From the NCBI RefSeq assembly GCF_003634935.1, contig NZ_RBXO01000001.1, positions 1,699,501 to 1,763,500 on the forward strand: a DNA stretch of 64,000 bases, written 5' to 3'. The translations under genes were made by a program, and so were the position numbers. Shown one piece after another: positions 1-9,074 of this stretch (its first letter is position 1; each line of letters opens with the position of its first letter). The DNA comes from Saccharothrix australiensis (GTDB lineage: Bacteria > Actinomycetota > Actinomycetes > Mycobacteriales > Pseudonocardiaceae). Below the pieces are notes generated by a model that made no database searches, had not been told where the DNA came from, and saw only the letters and a program-made list of their open reading frames with translations.

Positions 1-153
1 CGCTTTGTTGTGACACAAGGGATTCCAGTCATGTCAAGGGTATCTGTGCATGGGGGTCGGCCGTCAAGCCTGTGCTTTCACGCAACGGTGTGGAAGATCC
101 CCAACGTGTTCGCCACCCCCGTGGTGATGCCGCAGGGCGGGGGTGTGGCCTGA
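1..153 (+). CDS. possible 3' end of a small element gene upstream of the FtsK-like gene
   Basis: The reading frame beginning at base 1 stays open to a TGA at 151-153, which overlaps the ATG of the FtsK-like gene (TGATG). Internal starts are possible at 31 (ATG) or 46 (GTG). The peptide has no motif I recognise, and the first 60 bases are less GC-rich than real genes nearby. The tight stop-start overlap, usual in element operons, is the only support. It could equally be untranslated leader. Confidence 0.2.
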   Translation, partial: RFVVTQGIPVMSRVSVHGGRPSSLCFHATVWKIPNVFATPVVMPQGGGVA

Positions 154-1634
154 TGTCGCGGTGGGTTGATCCTGCTCCGTTCGAGGGTGCGCGTCCTCGG
201 GTGCCGTGGTGGGTGTTGGTGCCGGGGAAGCTGAAGTGGTTGGCGGCGGTGCTGGCATTGGTGTGGCTGCTGGTGGTGGCCGTCGTGCGCCTGGTGCTCG
301 TCGTGGTCCGCTACCCGGTGGCGGTGTCGGTGCCGACGATGGCGGCCTGGTGCTCGTTGCGGTTCGGCCCGTGGCCGCTACTCCTGGCGGTCCTGGCGGT
401 GGTGGCGTCGCTGGTGATCTGGTCGGGCCTGGACCGGTCTTCGTTCGTGCGGTGGGTGTGGCTGCGGTTGGTGACGGAATGGCGGCGGGCCACGGTCTAC
501 GTCCCGCGTTGGCGGGCCACCATGCGGCTTGGCGAGCTGGCCAAGGACAGTCGCGGGCGTGAGTATCGGCCGCGTCTGCGACGGGTGCGGTCGGACGGCT
601 GGCGGGACCGCGTCCGGGTGCGGATGATCCCGGCGCAGTCCGCGGAGATGTGGGAGCTGCGTCGTGACGGCCTGGCGCACTCGTTCGGCGCGCGGTCGTG
701 TCGGGTTCGGGTGTTGAAGCCGCGGTTGATCGAGCTGGATTTCGTGCACCGTGACCCGCTGGCCCGTGCCCTCCCGGTGCCTCCGTTGTCCGATGACGTG
801 GACGGTGTGGATCTCAAGCGGGTGGTGGTCGGCCGCACGGAGATCGGCAAGCCGTGGCGACTGCGGCTGCTGGGCTCTCAGGTGCTCGTGGTGGGTGTAC
901 CCGGTGCGGGCAAGGGGTCCGTGTTGTGGTCGATCGTGTGGCAGCTCGCGCCGGCGGTCCGGGCGGGCCTGGTTCGCCTGGTGGGGGTCGACCCGAAGGG
1001 TGGTATGGAGCTGGGGCAGTGTCCGGACGCGTTCGACCGGGTGGTGTACGACAACGGGCCGGACGCGGTCGTGCTGCTGGAGGAGATCGCCGCTGAGGTC
1101 AAGGAGCGCGCGTCGCGGTACCGGGGTGTGCGGCGGTTGTGGGCTCGGTCCGGCGGTGAGCCGTTCACCGTGCTGGTGGTGGACGAGCTGGCGGACCTGA
1201 TCGCCTACCAGCCGGACAAGCAGCTCCGGGAGCGTGCGGCATGGGCGGTGCAGACCATCACCTCACAGGGCCGCGCACCCGGCTACGCCGTCGTGGGCCT
1301 GGTCCAGGACCCGCGCAAGGAGGTCGTCTCCTTCCGGCATCTGTTCACCACGCGGGTGGCGCTGCGGCTGGACGAGCCGCAACAGGTGGACATGGTGCTG
1401 GGCGACGGCGTGCGTCAACGCGGCGCGGCAGCGCACGAGATCAGCGAGACCACACCCGGCGTGGCGTGGTCGAAGGTCGACGGACGGCGGGAACCGGAGC
1501 GGACTCGCGCCTTCCACGTCACCGACGCCGACCTGGTGGAACTGGGGCTGTTCCTGACAGTGGACGACGCGACGGTGCACCCGTTGCCCACCCGTCCCGA
1601 TCCAGGCGACACCACGGGAGGTGCGGCGGCATGA
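153..1634 (+). CDS. FtsK/SpoIIIE-like DNA translocase of an integrative element (TraSA-type)
   Basis: This 493-residue protein has two hydrophobic segments near the N-terminus (about residues 27-55 and 70-92). A P-loop ATPase domain follows, with Walker A GVPGAGKGS near residue 248 and Walker B VLVVDELADL near 345. That is the layout of FtsK-like pumps that move double-stranded DNA of actinomycete conjugative elements (AICEs) between mycelial cells. The start at 153 was chosen because it places the membrane helices correctly and follows a TGATG junction. The stop overlaps the next start (ATGA), so it is probably co-translated with the Rep gene. Known from the family: one such protein suffices for intermycelial transfer. 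Whether it is the transfer protein or a regulator of element copy number cannot be decided here. Confidence 0.82.
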   Translation: MSRWVDPAPFEGARPRVPWWVLVPGKLKWLAAVLALVWLLVVAVVRLVLVVVRYPVAVSVPTMAAWCSLRFGPWPLLLAVLAVVASLVIWSGLDRSSFVRWVWLRLVTEWRRATVYVPRWRATMRLGELAKDSRGREYRPRLRRVRSDGWRDRVRVRMIPAQSAEMWELRRDGLAHSFGARSCRVRVLKPRLIELDFVHRDPLARALPVPPLSDDVDGVDLKRVVVGRTEIGKPWRLRLLGSQVLVVGVPGAGKGSVLWSIVWQLAPAVRAGLVRLVGVDPKGGMELGQCPDAFDRVVYDNGPDAVVLLEEIAAEVKERASRYRGVRRLWARSGGEPFTVLVVDELADLIAYQPDKQLRERAAWAVQTITSQGRAPGYAVVGLVQDPRKEVVSFRHLFTTRVALRLDEPQQVDMVLGDGVRQRGAAAHEISETTPGVAWSKVDGRREPERTRAFHVTDADLVELGLFLTVDDATVHPLPTRPDPGDTTGGAAA

Positions 1635-3307
1635 ACGAGCCCACACAGGACACGACGACCGTGGTCGCGGCGGTGCCGTTGGACGTGGCGGGGATGACCT
1701 CGGCCGAGCGTGCCCGGATGCCGTTGACCCTGGACGTGGTCAAGGCGGCGGCCGAACAGCACGGCGTGTGCACCCGGCCGGTGCTGCGCGAGGTCGTGGA
1801 CCGGGACACCGGCGAAGTGCGGATCGTCGGTATCCGCTGCAACGCCACCCAGGCGAGCAAGTGCCCGGCGTGCGCGGACCGTAACCGCCGCTCCCGCATG
1901 GCCCAGTGCCGGGAAGGCTGGCACCTCGACCACGAGCCGGTGGCCGAACGGCACACCCCGACCGCCGATCAGGTCGCCCTGGTGGTGCACCGGTCGGACC
2001 TGACGGCGGAGTACCGGCGGGCCGTCGCATCCGGCGAGCTGGGCGACGCCGACGATCTGCGGGAGGGCATCCGGGAGACCGACACCGACCTGAGGCGGGA
2101 GGGTGTCCGCGGTGCCCTTCCCGCCGTGGAACGACTCGCACGGACCGCTCCGGCCCGGTCCACGCGGCGACGGCAGGACACACCGAACCTGCCCCGCCGC
2201 AAGGTCGACAAGCGCACCGTCGGGCGGGAGTTCGCCGGCCGCTACCGGCCCTCCACCTTCGTCACGCTCACCCTCGACACCTACGGCAAGGTCCGCCCCG
2301 ACGGCGCGCCCGTCGACCCGGACACCTATGACTACCGGCGAGCCGCCCGCGACGCGGTGCACTTCGCCTCCCTGGTCGACCGCTGGTGGCAGAACCTCCG
2401 CCGGGTGGTCGGGTACGACGCTCAGTATTTCGGCACCGTTGAACCCCAACGACGCATCACCCCACACGCCCACTTCGCCGTACGCGGCTCGATCCCGCAC
2501 AAGGTCGTCCGCCAGGTCACCGCCGCCACCTACCTCCAGGTCTGGTGGCCCGACCACGACACCCCGGTCTACGGCGGCGATCGCCTGCCGGTCTGGGACA
2601 TGACCAGCAAGGGCTTCGTGGACCCCGACACCACCACCCCGCTGACCCGCTGGGCCGACGCCGTGGCGGACCTGGACACGCCGGCGCACGTCGCCGTGTT
2701 CGGCCCGCAGGTGCACTCCAAAGGCATCCTGGGCGGCACCGAGGAAGCCGGACGGCACATCGGCTACCTCACCAAGTACCTGACCAAGGCCATCACCGAA
2801 GTAGTCCAGACCGACGCCTCCCCGCGCCTGATCGACCACGCGGACCGCTTGGCGGCAGAGCTGGCCGTCACGCCGTGCTCGGAGCGGTGCGCGGTCTGGC
2901 TGCTCTACGGCATCCAACCCAAGGGAGCCACCTCCCGAACTACACCGGGCCACTGCAAGGGCAAGGCACACCGACGGGACACCCTCGGCCTGCCCGGTCG
3001 GCGGGTATTGGTCTCCCGCCGCTGGTCGGGCAAGACCCTCGCCGAGCACAAGGGCGACCGCGCCGCGTTCGTCCGGGAAGCCCTGGAAGCAGCGGGCATC
3101 ACCAAGCCGAACCCCGCTACGGCCCGGCTCCAATGGGCTCCGGTCCGGGCCGGTGACCCGCACGTCCCGTCACGGGTGGAACTGCTCATGCACATGATCG
3201 CCCAACGGCTCAAGTGGCGCGCCGAGTACGACCAGGCGCAAGACGTGCTCGCCCGGCTGCGGCCGGCAACCGCAGATGTTTCAGCAATGTCGCCGGCAGC
3301 GGCTTGA
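1631..3307 (+). CDS. RepSA-like rolling-circle replication initiator of the element
   Basis: The 558-residue protein has an N-terminal Cys cluster (CNATQASKCPAC, about residues 76-87). Centrally there is a PHAHFAVRG segment (about 277-285) matching the His-x-His metal site of HUH relaxase/Rep proteins. Further on, GYLTKYLTKAI supplies candidate catalytic tyrosines. These features, the length and the position directly upstream of xis-int match RepSA of pSAM2-type AICEs, which nicks the element origin after excision. The ATG at 1631 overlaps the FtsK-like stop by 4 bases. The family call is from motifs and synteny, not alignment. The double-strand origin was not located; in this family it often lies inside rep. 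Confidence 0.85.
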   Translation: MNEPTQDTTTVVAAVPLDVAGMTSAERARMPLTLDVVKAAAEQHGVCTRPVLREVVDRDTGEVRIVGIRCNATQASKCPACADRNRRSRMAQCREGWHLDHEPVAERHTPTADQVALVVHRSDLTAEYRRAVASGELGDADDLREGIRETDTDLRREGVRGALPAVERLARTAPARSTRRRQDTPNLPRRKVDKRTVGREFAGRYRPSTFVTLTLDTYGKVRPDGAPVDPDTYDYRRAARDAVHFASLVDRWWQNLRRVVGYDAQYFGTVEPQRRITPHAHFAVRGSIPHKVVRQVTAATYLQVWWPDHDTPVYGGDRLPVWDMTSKGFVDPDTTTPLTRWADAVADLDTPAHVAVFGPQVHSKGILGGTEEAGRHIGYLTKYLTKAITEVVQTDASPRLIDHADRLAAELAVTPCSERCAVWLLYGIQPKGATSRTTPGHCKGKAHRRDTLGLPGRRVLVSRRWSGKTLAEHKGDRAAFVREALEAAGITKPNPATARLQWAPVRAGDPHVPSRVELLMHMIAQRLKWRAEYDQAQDVLARLRPATADVSAMSPAAA

Positions 3308-3321
3308 CCAGGGGGAACACG

Positions 3322-3543
3322 GTGAACGACAAAGAGCACTTCAGCGTGCCCGAGGCGGCCGAGTACATGAGTACGACCGTGCGGTTCGTCCGCCGGTTGA
3401 TCGCGGAGCGTCGGGTGCCGTTTCACCGGCTTGGGCGACTCATCCGGTTCAAGAAGGTGGATCTTGACGCCTTCATCGAGGCGGGACGGGTCGAGGCGTT
3501 CGACGCGGAAGCGGTCCGGTTCCGGTTTCGGAGGGCGTCGTGA
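3322..3543 (+). CDS. xis: excisionase (Xis), MerR-type winged helix-turn-helix
   Basis: This 73-residue protein has the helix-turn-helix layout of excisionase family proteins: FSVPEAAEYM, then VRFVRRLIAERRVPFHRLG and a basic strand. It is a DNA-bending directionality factor expected to push the adjacent integrase towards excision. The GTG at 3322 starts directly before the conserved domain; an earlier in-frame start would run into the rep tail. It lies 14 bases after rep and its stop overlaps the integrase GTG (GTGA), so xis and int are probably translationally coupled. The C-terminal tail is strongly basic. Confidence 0.85.
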   Translation: MNDKEHFSVPEAAEYMSTTVRFVRRLIAERRVPFHRLGRLIRFKKVDLDAFIEAGRVEAFDAEAVRFRFRRAS

Positions 3544-4778
3544 GTGAGAAGCGGCGTCGGTTCGGCCGGGTGCGACGGCTGCCGTCCGGGCGGTTCCAGG
3601 CTCGATACCAGGGTCCGGACGGGAAGCAGCACCCCGCGCCCGAGACGTTCGAGCGGGAGAAGGACGCGGAACAGTGGCTCAGCACCGTTGAGACGGACAT
3701 CGTCCGGGGTGACTGGACCAACCCGGACGCGGGGAAGATCGAGCTGCGAACCTACGCCGAAGCCTGGATCGGGGAGCGGGACCTGGCGGTGCGGACAGTC
3801 GAGCTGTACCGGGGACTCCTGCGGAACCACGTGGGGCCGAAGCTCGGTGACGTGATGCTGTCCGACCTCAGCCCGGCTCGGGTTCGGAGGTGGCGTAAGG
3901 AGCTGCTCGCGGACGGTGTCGGTGAGGTGACGGTGGCCAAGGCGTACCGGTTCCTGCGAGCGGTGCTGAACACGGCTTCGGCACCGGAGGAGCGGCTTCT
4001 CAAGCACAACCCGTGCACCATCAAGGGCGGCGGCAGGGAGGAGAGCCCGGAGCGGCCGACAGCGAGCCTGGATCAAGTGTTCGCGGCGGCGGATGCCATT
4101 CAGGCCAGGTACCGGCTCGTCGTGTTGTTGGCCACGTTCGGGAGCTTGCGGTTCGCCGAGATGGTGGGTCTTCGGCGGCGGGACTTCTCCCGGGTGGAAG
4201 ACGGCGGTCGGACGTTTTACGTCGTCAAGGTCGACCGGCAGACGGTGCAACCGGACGCGGGGGAGTTGTTCGATGACGATCCCAAGGCCAAGGGCAAGCG
4301 GTCGGTGACGTTGCCGCCGTTCCTGACGGAGGAGATCGACCGGCATCTTGACGTGTTCGTCGGTGAGGGCTCGAACGCCTGGGTGTTCCTCGGACCGAAG
4401 GGCGGCAGGCCGAAGCGGAACAACTTCTGGAACATCTGGAACGCCGCTCGGACCGCCGCCGGGATGCCGGACGTCCACCTGCACGACCTCAGGCACACCG
4501 GCAACACGTTGGCGGCTGAAACGGGGGCGACGCTCCGCGAACTCATGGACCGGATGGGCCACAGCTCCACCCGCGCGGCCATGATCTACCTCCACGCGCG
4601 GGAGGAGCGGGGCAGGAAGATCGCGGTCGGGATCGAGGCGATGGTCAAGGCTGCGAAGGGCACGCCCAGGGCACCGAGGGGCACGCGGGGGGCACGGAAG
4701 ATCAAGAAGGGTGGGAAGGTCGTCCACTTGGGACGAACCGCGAGGCGACTACCTGCGGCGGAAGGGGAGAGCGGGTGA
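3540..4778 (+). CDS. int: tyrosine site-specific integrase of the element
   Basis: This 412-residue integrase has an N-terminal Arm-binding region (about 1-60), a SAM-like core-binding domain (about 65-150) and a catalytic domain. Arg204 sits in LRFAEMVGL. The HxxR box is HDLRHT near residue 315. A distal His and the nucleophilic Tyr lie in MGHSSTRAAMIYLHA. All catalytic residues are present, so it should be active. The gene runs straight into the tRNA-Gly gene: its TGA (4776-4778) lies inside the acceptor-stem bases of the tRNA. That is the expected geometry for an element inserted at the tRNA 3' end. The tail beyond the catalytic Tyr is long and lysine/arginine-rich. Confidence 0.93.
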   Translation: MSEKRRRFGRVRRLPSGRFQARYQGPDGKQHPAPETFEREKDAEQWLSTVETDIVRGDWTNPDAGKIELRTYAEAWIGERDLAVRTVELYRGLLRNHVGPKLGDVMLSDLSPARVRRWRKELLADGVGEVTVAKAYRFLRAVLNTASAPEERLLKHNPCTIKGGGREESPERPTASLDQVFAAADAIQARYRLVVLLATFGSLRFAEMVGLRRRDFSRVEDGGRTFYVVKVDRQTVQPDAGELFDDDPKAKGKRSVTLPPFLTEEIDRHLDVFVGEGSNAWVFLGPKGGRPKRNNFWNIWNAARTAAGMPDVHLHDLRHTGNTLAAETGATLRELMDRMGHSSTRAAMIYLHAREERGRKIAVGIEAMVKAAKGTPRAPRGTRGARKIKKGGKVVHLGRTARRLPAAEGESG

Positions 4779-4815
4779 CGGGAATCGAACCCGCATGACC
4801 AGCTTGGAAGGCTGG
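4770..4815. other. attachment site (att) at the tRNA-Gly 3' end
   Basis: The integrase gene abuts and overlaps the 3' end of tRNA-Gly, the standard position for the integrase-proximal att site of a pSAM2-like element. The core normally spans from the anticodon/T arm to the tRNA 3' end, so the stated interval is an estimate. The matching distal copy is not in bases 1-4769, so the other end lies left of the window. Confidence 0.6.
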
Positions 4816-4840
4816 GGCTCTACCATTGAGCTACACCCGC
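4770..4840 (-). tRNA. tRNA-Gly (anticodon UCC)
   Basis: Read on the minus strand, bases 4840 to 4770 fold as a tRNA. A 7-bp acceptor stem (GCGGGTG/CACCCGC), a D arm, an anticodon arm with TCC in a seven-base loop and a T arm with GGTTCGATTCC are all present. No CCA is encoded. The 3' end is shared with the end of the integrase gene, so this tRNA is the attachment target and has been regenerated intact by the inserted element. Confidence 0.93.
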
Positions 4841-4842
4841 AT

Positions 4843-4865
4843 CGCGCCCACCGGGGGTGGGCGCG
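4843..4865. repeat. 10-bp inverted repeat between the two tRNA genes
   Basis: CGCGCCCACC (4843-4852) and GGTGGGCGCG (4856-4865) form a perfect hairpin with a GGG loop, directly 5' of tRNA-Gly on its strand. It could insulate the divergent tRNA-Gly and tRNA-Pro promoters or help end-processing. There is no U tract, so a terminator role is not clear. Confidence 0.4.
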
Positions 4866-4887
4866 GGGACAGCTTAGCCGGTCGCGA

Positions 4888-4893
4888 TAGGGT
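4888..4893 (+). promoter_or_regulatory. -10 element of the tRNA-Pro promoter
   Basis: TAGGGT fits the actinobacterial TANNNT -10 consensus and ends 9 nt before the first base of tRNA-Pro. No convincing -35 was seen. Confidence 0.45.
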
Positions 4894-4902
4894 GTCGGCG
4901 AC

Positions 4903-4976
4903 CGGGGCGTGGCGCAGTTTGGTAGCGCACCCGCTTTGGGAGCGGGGGGTCGCAGGTTCAAATCCTGTCGCCCCGA
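4903..4976 (+). tRNA. tRNA-Pro (anticodon UGG)
   Basis: CGGGGCG (4903-4909) pairs with CGCCCCG (4969-4975), and base 4976 is the discriminator. The anticodon loop TTTGGGA carries TGG at 4937-4939, and a T arm with GGTTCAAATCC is present. No CCA is encoded. A strong hairpin follows within 10 bases. Confidence 0.95.
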
Positions 4977-4982
4977 CGGTCG

Positions 4983-5012
4983 GCCTCTACCAGCGGCAAC
5001 GCTGGTAGAGGC
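4983..5012 (+). terminator. hairpin terminator after tRNA-Pro
   Basis: The arms at 4983-4995 and 5000-5012 are perfect 13-bp complements around a GCAA tetraloop. The tRNA ends 6 bases upstream. There is no U run, as is common in high-GC actinobacteria. Confidence 0.75.
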
Positions 5013-5103
5013 ATTCCGGTCGACGGGTGCGGACGTTCGGTGACACCCCGCTCGGAGCAGTCCGCCTGAGGCTCGGCCCCACCCGTGGAAGCCCGTCCTG
5101 CCC

Positions 5104-5145
5104 GCCGTTCTTGAGCACACCGCGCCATGCGCGCTCAAGAACGGC
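5104..5145 (-). terminator. inverted repeat downstream of the LysR gene
   Basis: Perfect 13-bp arms at 5104-5116 and 5133-5145 enclose a 16-nt loop, 18 bases beyond the LysR stop on its transcribed side. The symmetric structure could end transcription from both directions. Confidence 0.6.
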
Positions 5146-5163
5146 CGTCCCCAGTCGCTCACC

Positions 5164-6069
5164 TCAGGCCGGTGTCGCCACCTGCTCGCTCACCACCTGC
5201 GCCGCCGCCGACACCAGCGCCGTCACCGACGGGTTGGTCGAGTTGTCCTGGCGCCACGCGAACTGGGTGTACACCCGGAACGGCGGCACCCAGGGCAGGC
5301 GGCACAGCCTCCCGTCGGCCAACTCCGCCGCGACCGTCACCTCGGGGACCAGCGAGATCCCCAGACCCGAGGCGACCGCGCGCTTGGCGGCGTCGATCGA
5401 ATCCAGCGCCAGCACCGGCGACTTGGCCTCCGCGTCCTGGAGCCCGAGCGCCTGCTCGAACTGCTCGTAGTAGCTCGCGCCGTTCTCGGCCCGGATGAGC
5501 GTGCTCCCGCGCAGCTCGTCCTCGGTGATCACGGAACGCCTCGTGAGCGCGTGCGTGGGACCGGCGACCATGACCAGCGGCTCCGGGCACAGCACGGTCG
5601 TCTCCAACCCCTCCCGCGGCTCCACGGAGCCGATGAAGAACGTGCAGTCCAGCCTGCCGTCGCGCACGGACGCCAGGTTGGTCTGGGTGTTGCGGGAGTG
5701 CAGTGAGATCTGGACGCTCGGGTAGCGCCAGCACATGTACTCGATCAGCGGCAGCAGCCGGTAGTCGGTCAGGCTCTGCGCACTGCCGATGACCAGCTTG
5801 CCGTGCGGTTCGCCGTTCATCGTGATGGCTTTCCGCGCCTTGTCCGTCAGCGTGATGATGTTGCGCGCGAACGGCAGCAGCTCGACGCCCGCGGAGGTCA
5901 TCTGGATGCCGCGCGGTAGTCGGCGGAACAACGGCACGCCGAGGGTTTCCTCAAGTGCCTTGATCCGGGTGGTGATGGTGGGTTGCGAGCAATTCAGCGT
6001 GGCGGCTGCCTTGGTGAAACTGCCCGTTTGAACCACAGTTGTGAACGCCAAAAGCTGACGCGTCTCCAT
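5164..6069 (-). CDS. LysR-family transcriptional regulator
   Basis: This 301-residue regulator has the usual N-terminal winged helix-turn-helix (residues 1-60, with FTKAAATLNCSQPTITTRIK as recognition region). A two-lobed periplasmic-binding-like effector domain follows (about 88-295). The ATG at 6069 was preferred to an upstream in-frame codon because the HTH begins there and GGGGAGC lies at good distance. It stands alone, with no divergent partner gene; the next 1.5 kb is gene-free. The ligand and targets cannot be read from the sequence. LysR proteins usually activate a neighbour and repress themselves, but no target is obvious here. Confidence 0.9.
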   Translation of the reverse strand: METRQLLAFTTVVQTGSFTKAAATLNCSQPTITTRIKALEETLGVPLFRRLPRGIQMTSAGVELLPFARNIITLTDKARKAITMNGEPHGKLVIGSAQSLTDYRLLPLIEYMCWRYPSVQISLHSRNTQTNLASVRDGRLDCTFFIGSVEPREGLETTVLCPEPLVMVAGPTHALTRRSVITEDELRGSTLIRAENGASYYEQFEQALGLQDAEAKSPVLALDSIDAAKRAVASGLGISLVPEVTVAAELADGRLCRLPWVPPFRVYTQFAWRQDNSTNPSVTALVSAAAQVVSEQVATPA

Positions 6070-7571
6070 GGAGCTCCCCAACGGTGCGTGACAGTGATCC
6101 ACGAGCGGCCGGTGCAGGACGGCCTCGTGGGTTTCGTTGCGTGGCGGCAGTCGACCTGGTCGCGCCGGGTGACCGGGCGCGACCGGGTGCTGATCAACAT
6201 CGCCGCTCGACCGTGAGGGGCGGTACCCGATGGACTCGTGTTCCTCCCACGACCAGACCGGGGTCGACGCGGTGCGGTGCAGAGCCGGCGTCGGGGGCGG
6301 GCCGTGGCTTACTGTTCGGCAGCGGCGGAATGGCTCTCATCGGGTCATCGGCACCTTGTCTGGTAGGTGGTGAAAGAGCTCGATGACATTGTTTCGCTCG
6401 TTCCTCTGGTCCCGGTTGCCGGTGACGTCCGCTGCTGACCCCCCAGAACGTCCGGCAACGTGAATTATTTCGTGGTCCAGTGATGCGGGTCCGGCCGTCA
6501 CGCTACCTGAAACCCACACTAATGGACTACGGCGAGTGGAGTCATCTCGACACGTGAAAACTTTCCGTCGCGCGCTGCTCCGAACGGACGCCGTTCACCC
6601 TATCCGGGCAACCTCCCCTCCCTTGCGGTCGCAGACAGTAGGTCGTCGCTACGACATCCGTGTTACAGGAGAGTGTGTCGACTGCGGTCGGTGATCGGGT
6701 GTCCCTTCGCGTGGGCAACCTCTCGCATCACTCGAACGGCCTAGTCAAACGGGCCTCCGGTGGGCCGTTCGGTGGTATGTGGGCCGCCGTTCCGGCGTGT
6801 TGCCGGGCCGACGTGTGAACGGCCTTCCCGCCCGGTTTTCCGCACTGGTGCGGACAAGGGTCCGCGGGCGCGGCCGGTGCCGGCCTCCGCGCGGCCAGGC
6901 CCCGCGCCGCGCCGGCCGATCCGGGCGCGGGCCTCGGGTGACCGCCGCCGGTCCGTCGCGGCTCCTCGGTCGAGTGAAATGTGAAAACCTTGCAAAAAAT
7001 GGCGATTACGCCGAACGCCGAACTGCCGCCCGCCCCGCCGAAAATGGTCGCGACCCCGCCATGCGTCATCTGTCCACAATGCGACCGGGCGTCGCGCGGA
7101 TCCGGCAGCCCCCGCAAGACCAAAGCGATGAGGAATCATTTTCTCGCGCGCTGCTCCTCGCCCACCCCTCTTCACCGTCGTGCGCGGAGCACCTCGTGCC
7201 CGCCACGCGCCGCCGTGCCACGTGCGGGCAGCGGTACCCCCGAGCCGGTGAATCCCACGCGCCCGAACCGATTCCGAGCACCGCGCGGGAAGCCGCAGCG
7301 CGCACGACACGCCCGAGGGCGCGGACCCACGCCATCCCACCGCCACCGGCACGACACCGCCGCGACACGGCGACGACCTCGCCGCGACACGGGCGCGACC
7401 ACGCCGAACCGACCCCGCGGCCGCGTCGCCGTCCACGACCGCCCCCGCGGGCGATTACGGGGTGCCGCCCGCCCCGCCCCGGCCCACCGCCTAGACTCAA
7501 GCGGAATCCCGGCGCCCGGCAGAGCGTTTCCGGGGTGTTCCGCACGTCCTGCCCGTTACGAGGAGACCACG
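6070..7571. other. long gene-free region between the LysR gene and trigger factor
   Basis: I find no gene in these 1.5 kb. The open frames are artefacts of extreme GC content and lack ribosome sites and motifs. Bases about 6340-6720 are clearly less GC-rich than the rest. A DnaA-box-like CTGTCCACA lies at 7070-7078. The distal part probably holds the trigger-factor promoter; TAGACT at 7492-7497 is a -10 candidate. The remainder may be decayed coding sequence. Confidence 0.5.
7492..7497 (+). promoter_or_regulatory. candidate -10 element for the trigger factor gene
   Basis: TAGACT matches TANNNT and sits 74 bases before the TTG start, leaving room for a leader that carries the AGGAG ribosome site at 7561-7565. 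No clear -35. Confidence 0.35.
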
Positions 7572-8948
7572 TTGAAGAGCACCGTCGAGCACCTGAGCCC
7601 GACGCGGGTCCGGATCAACGTCGAGGTGCCGTTCGACGAGCTCAAGTCGGACTTCGACCGCGCCTACCGCAAGCTGGCCAAGCAGGTCCGCATCCCCGGC
7701 TTCCGCCCCGGCAAGGCGCCGGCCCGCGTGCTGGAGAGCCGCATCGGCCGCGCGCCCGTCCTGGACGAGGTCGTCCAGGAAGCCATCCCGGCCAAGTACC
7801 TGGAGGCGGTCAGCTCCGGCGAGATCCGCACCCTCGGCCGCCCGGACTTCGAGGTCACGAAGATCGAGGACGGCGAGTCGCTGGCGTTCACCGCCGAGGT
7901 CGACGTCCGCCCCGAGATCACCGTGCCCGCGTTCGGCGAGCTGTCGGTGAGCGTGGACGAGCAGGAGGTCACCGACGACGACGTGGCCACCCAGCTCGAC
8001 GAGCTGCGCGCCCGGTTCGGCACCCTGACCGGCGTCCAGCGGCCCGCCCAGCAGGGCGACTTCGTCATCGTCGACCTGTCGGCCACCGTCGACGGCGAGG
8101 AGGTCGAGGAGGCCAAGACCACCGGCCTGTCCTACGAGATCGGCTCCGGGCAGCTCGTCGAGGGCATCGACGAGGCCCTGGTCGGCACGTCCGAGGGCGA
8201 GTCGAAGACCTTCACCACCACCCTGGTGGCGGGTGAGCACGCCGGCCGCGAGGCCGAGGTCACCGTCGTCGTGAACTCCGTCAAGGAGCGCCAGCTCCCC
8301 GGCCTCGACGACGAGTTCGCCCAGCTGGCCAGCGAGTTCGACACGCTGGACGAGCTGAAGGACGACCTGCGGACCCGCCTCGGCCGGGTGAAGAAGATGC
8401 AGCAGGGCGTGCAGGCCCGCGACAAGGTGCTGGAGGCGCTGCTGGCCTCCGTCGAGGTGCCGCTGCCCGAGGCCGTCGTCCAGGGCGAGGTGGAGGCCCG
8501 TGCGCACGACGCGGTGCACGCCTTCGACCACGACGAGAACAAGTTCGCCGAGTGGCTGACCGAGCAGGGCCAGACCAAGGAGGAGTTCGACACCGAGGTG
8601 CGCAGCGCCGCCGAGCAGGCGGTCAAGACGCAGCTGGTGCTGGACGCCATCGCGGACGCCGAGCAGGTCAGCGTCTCCGACGCGGAGCTGACCGAGCGGA
8701 TCATCTACCAGGCGCAGCGGTTCGGCATCAGCCCGGACGAGTACGTCAAGCGCGCCCAGCAGTCCGGCCAGCTCGGCGCGATCTTCGCCGACGTGCGGCG
8801 GGGCAAGGCGCTGGCCTCCGTCGTGCGCCAGGCCACCGTCACGGACGCGGCGGGCAACGCGCTCGACCTGGACGAGCTGTTCGGCGAGGCCAAGCCGGCC
8901 GACGAGGCGAAGTCCACTGAGGAATCGGCGGCCGAGCCGACGGCGTGA
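7572..8948 (+). CDS. tig: trigger factor (ribosome-bound chaperone and prolyl isomerase)
   Basis: This 458-residue protein has all three trigger-factor domains: the N-terminal ribosome-binding domain with signature GFRPGKAP (about residues 43-50), an FKBP-like isomerase domain (about 150-245) and a C-terminal helical chaperone domain ending in an acidic tail. It binds nascent chains at the exit tunnel. The start is TTG at 7572, preceded by AGGAG six bases upstream; the conserved [15 protein letters not shown] begins there and there is no nearby ATG. Position upstream of clpP1-clpP2-clpX is conserved in actinobacteria, linking folding to proteolysis. A strong hairpin separates it from clpP1. 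Confidence 0.97.
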   Translation: MKSTVEHLSPTRVRINVEVPFDELKSDFDRAYRKLAKQVRIPGFRPGKAPARVLESRIGRAPVLDEVVQEAIPAKYLEAVSSGEIRTLGRPDFEVTKIEDGESLAFTAEVDVRPEITVPAFGELSVSVDEQEVTDDDVATQLDELRARFGTLTGVQRPAQQGDFVIVDLSATVDGEEVEEAKTTGLSYEIGSGQLVEGIDEALVGTSEGESKTFTTTLVAGEHAGREAEVTVVVNSVKERQLPGLDDEFAQLASEFDTLDELKDDLRTRLGRVKKMQQGVQARDKVLEALLASVEVPLPEAVVQGEVEARAHDAVHAFDHDENKFAEWLTEQGQTKEEFDTEVRSAAEQAVKTQLVLDAIADAEQVSVSDAELTERIIYQAQRFGISPDEYVKRAQQSGQLGAIFADVRRGKALASVVRQATVTDAAGNALDLDELFGEAKPADEAKSTEESAAEPTA

Positions 8949-8988
8949 GGCCGTCGAGGCTCCACCGGAGTTGAAGCCCTGAGCGAAC

Positions 8989-9020
8989 GCGGGCGGTGTC
9001 GGGAAGGCGACGCCGCCCGC
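8989..9020 (+). terminator. terminator hairpin after trigger factor
   Basis: The arms 8989-9001 and 9008-9020 pair over 13 bp with one G-U, around a GGAAGG loop. It lies 40 bases after the stop and before clpP1. Confidence 0.65.
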
Positions 9021-9074
9021 CTTCGTTAAGGTCGTTGCTACGAGACTCTTTTCGGCAAAGTTAGGCAGGCAGAC

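Noticed and set aside
6779..8236. Long plus-strand frames upstream of and across trigger factor
   Set aside because: Arg/Pro-rich translation with no motif; trigger factor is clearly in another frame.
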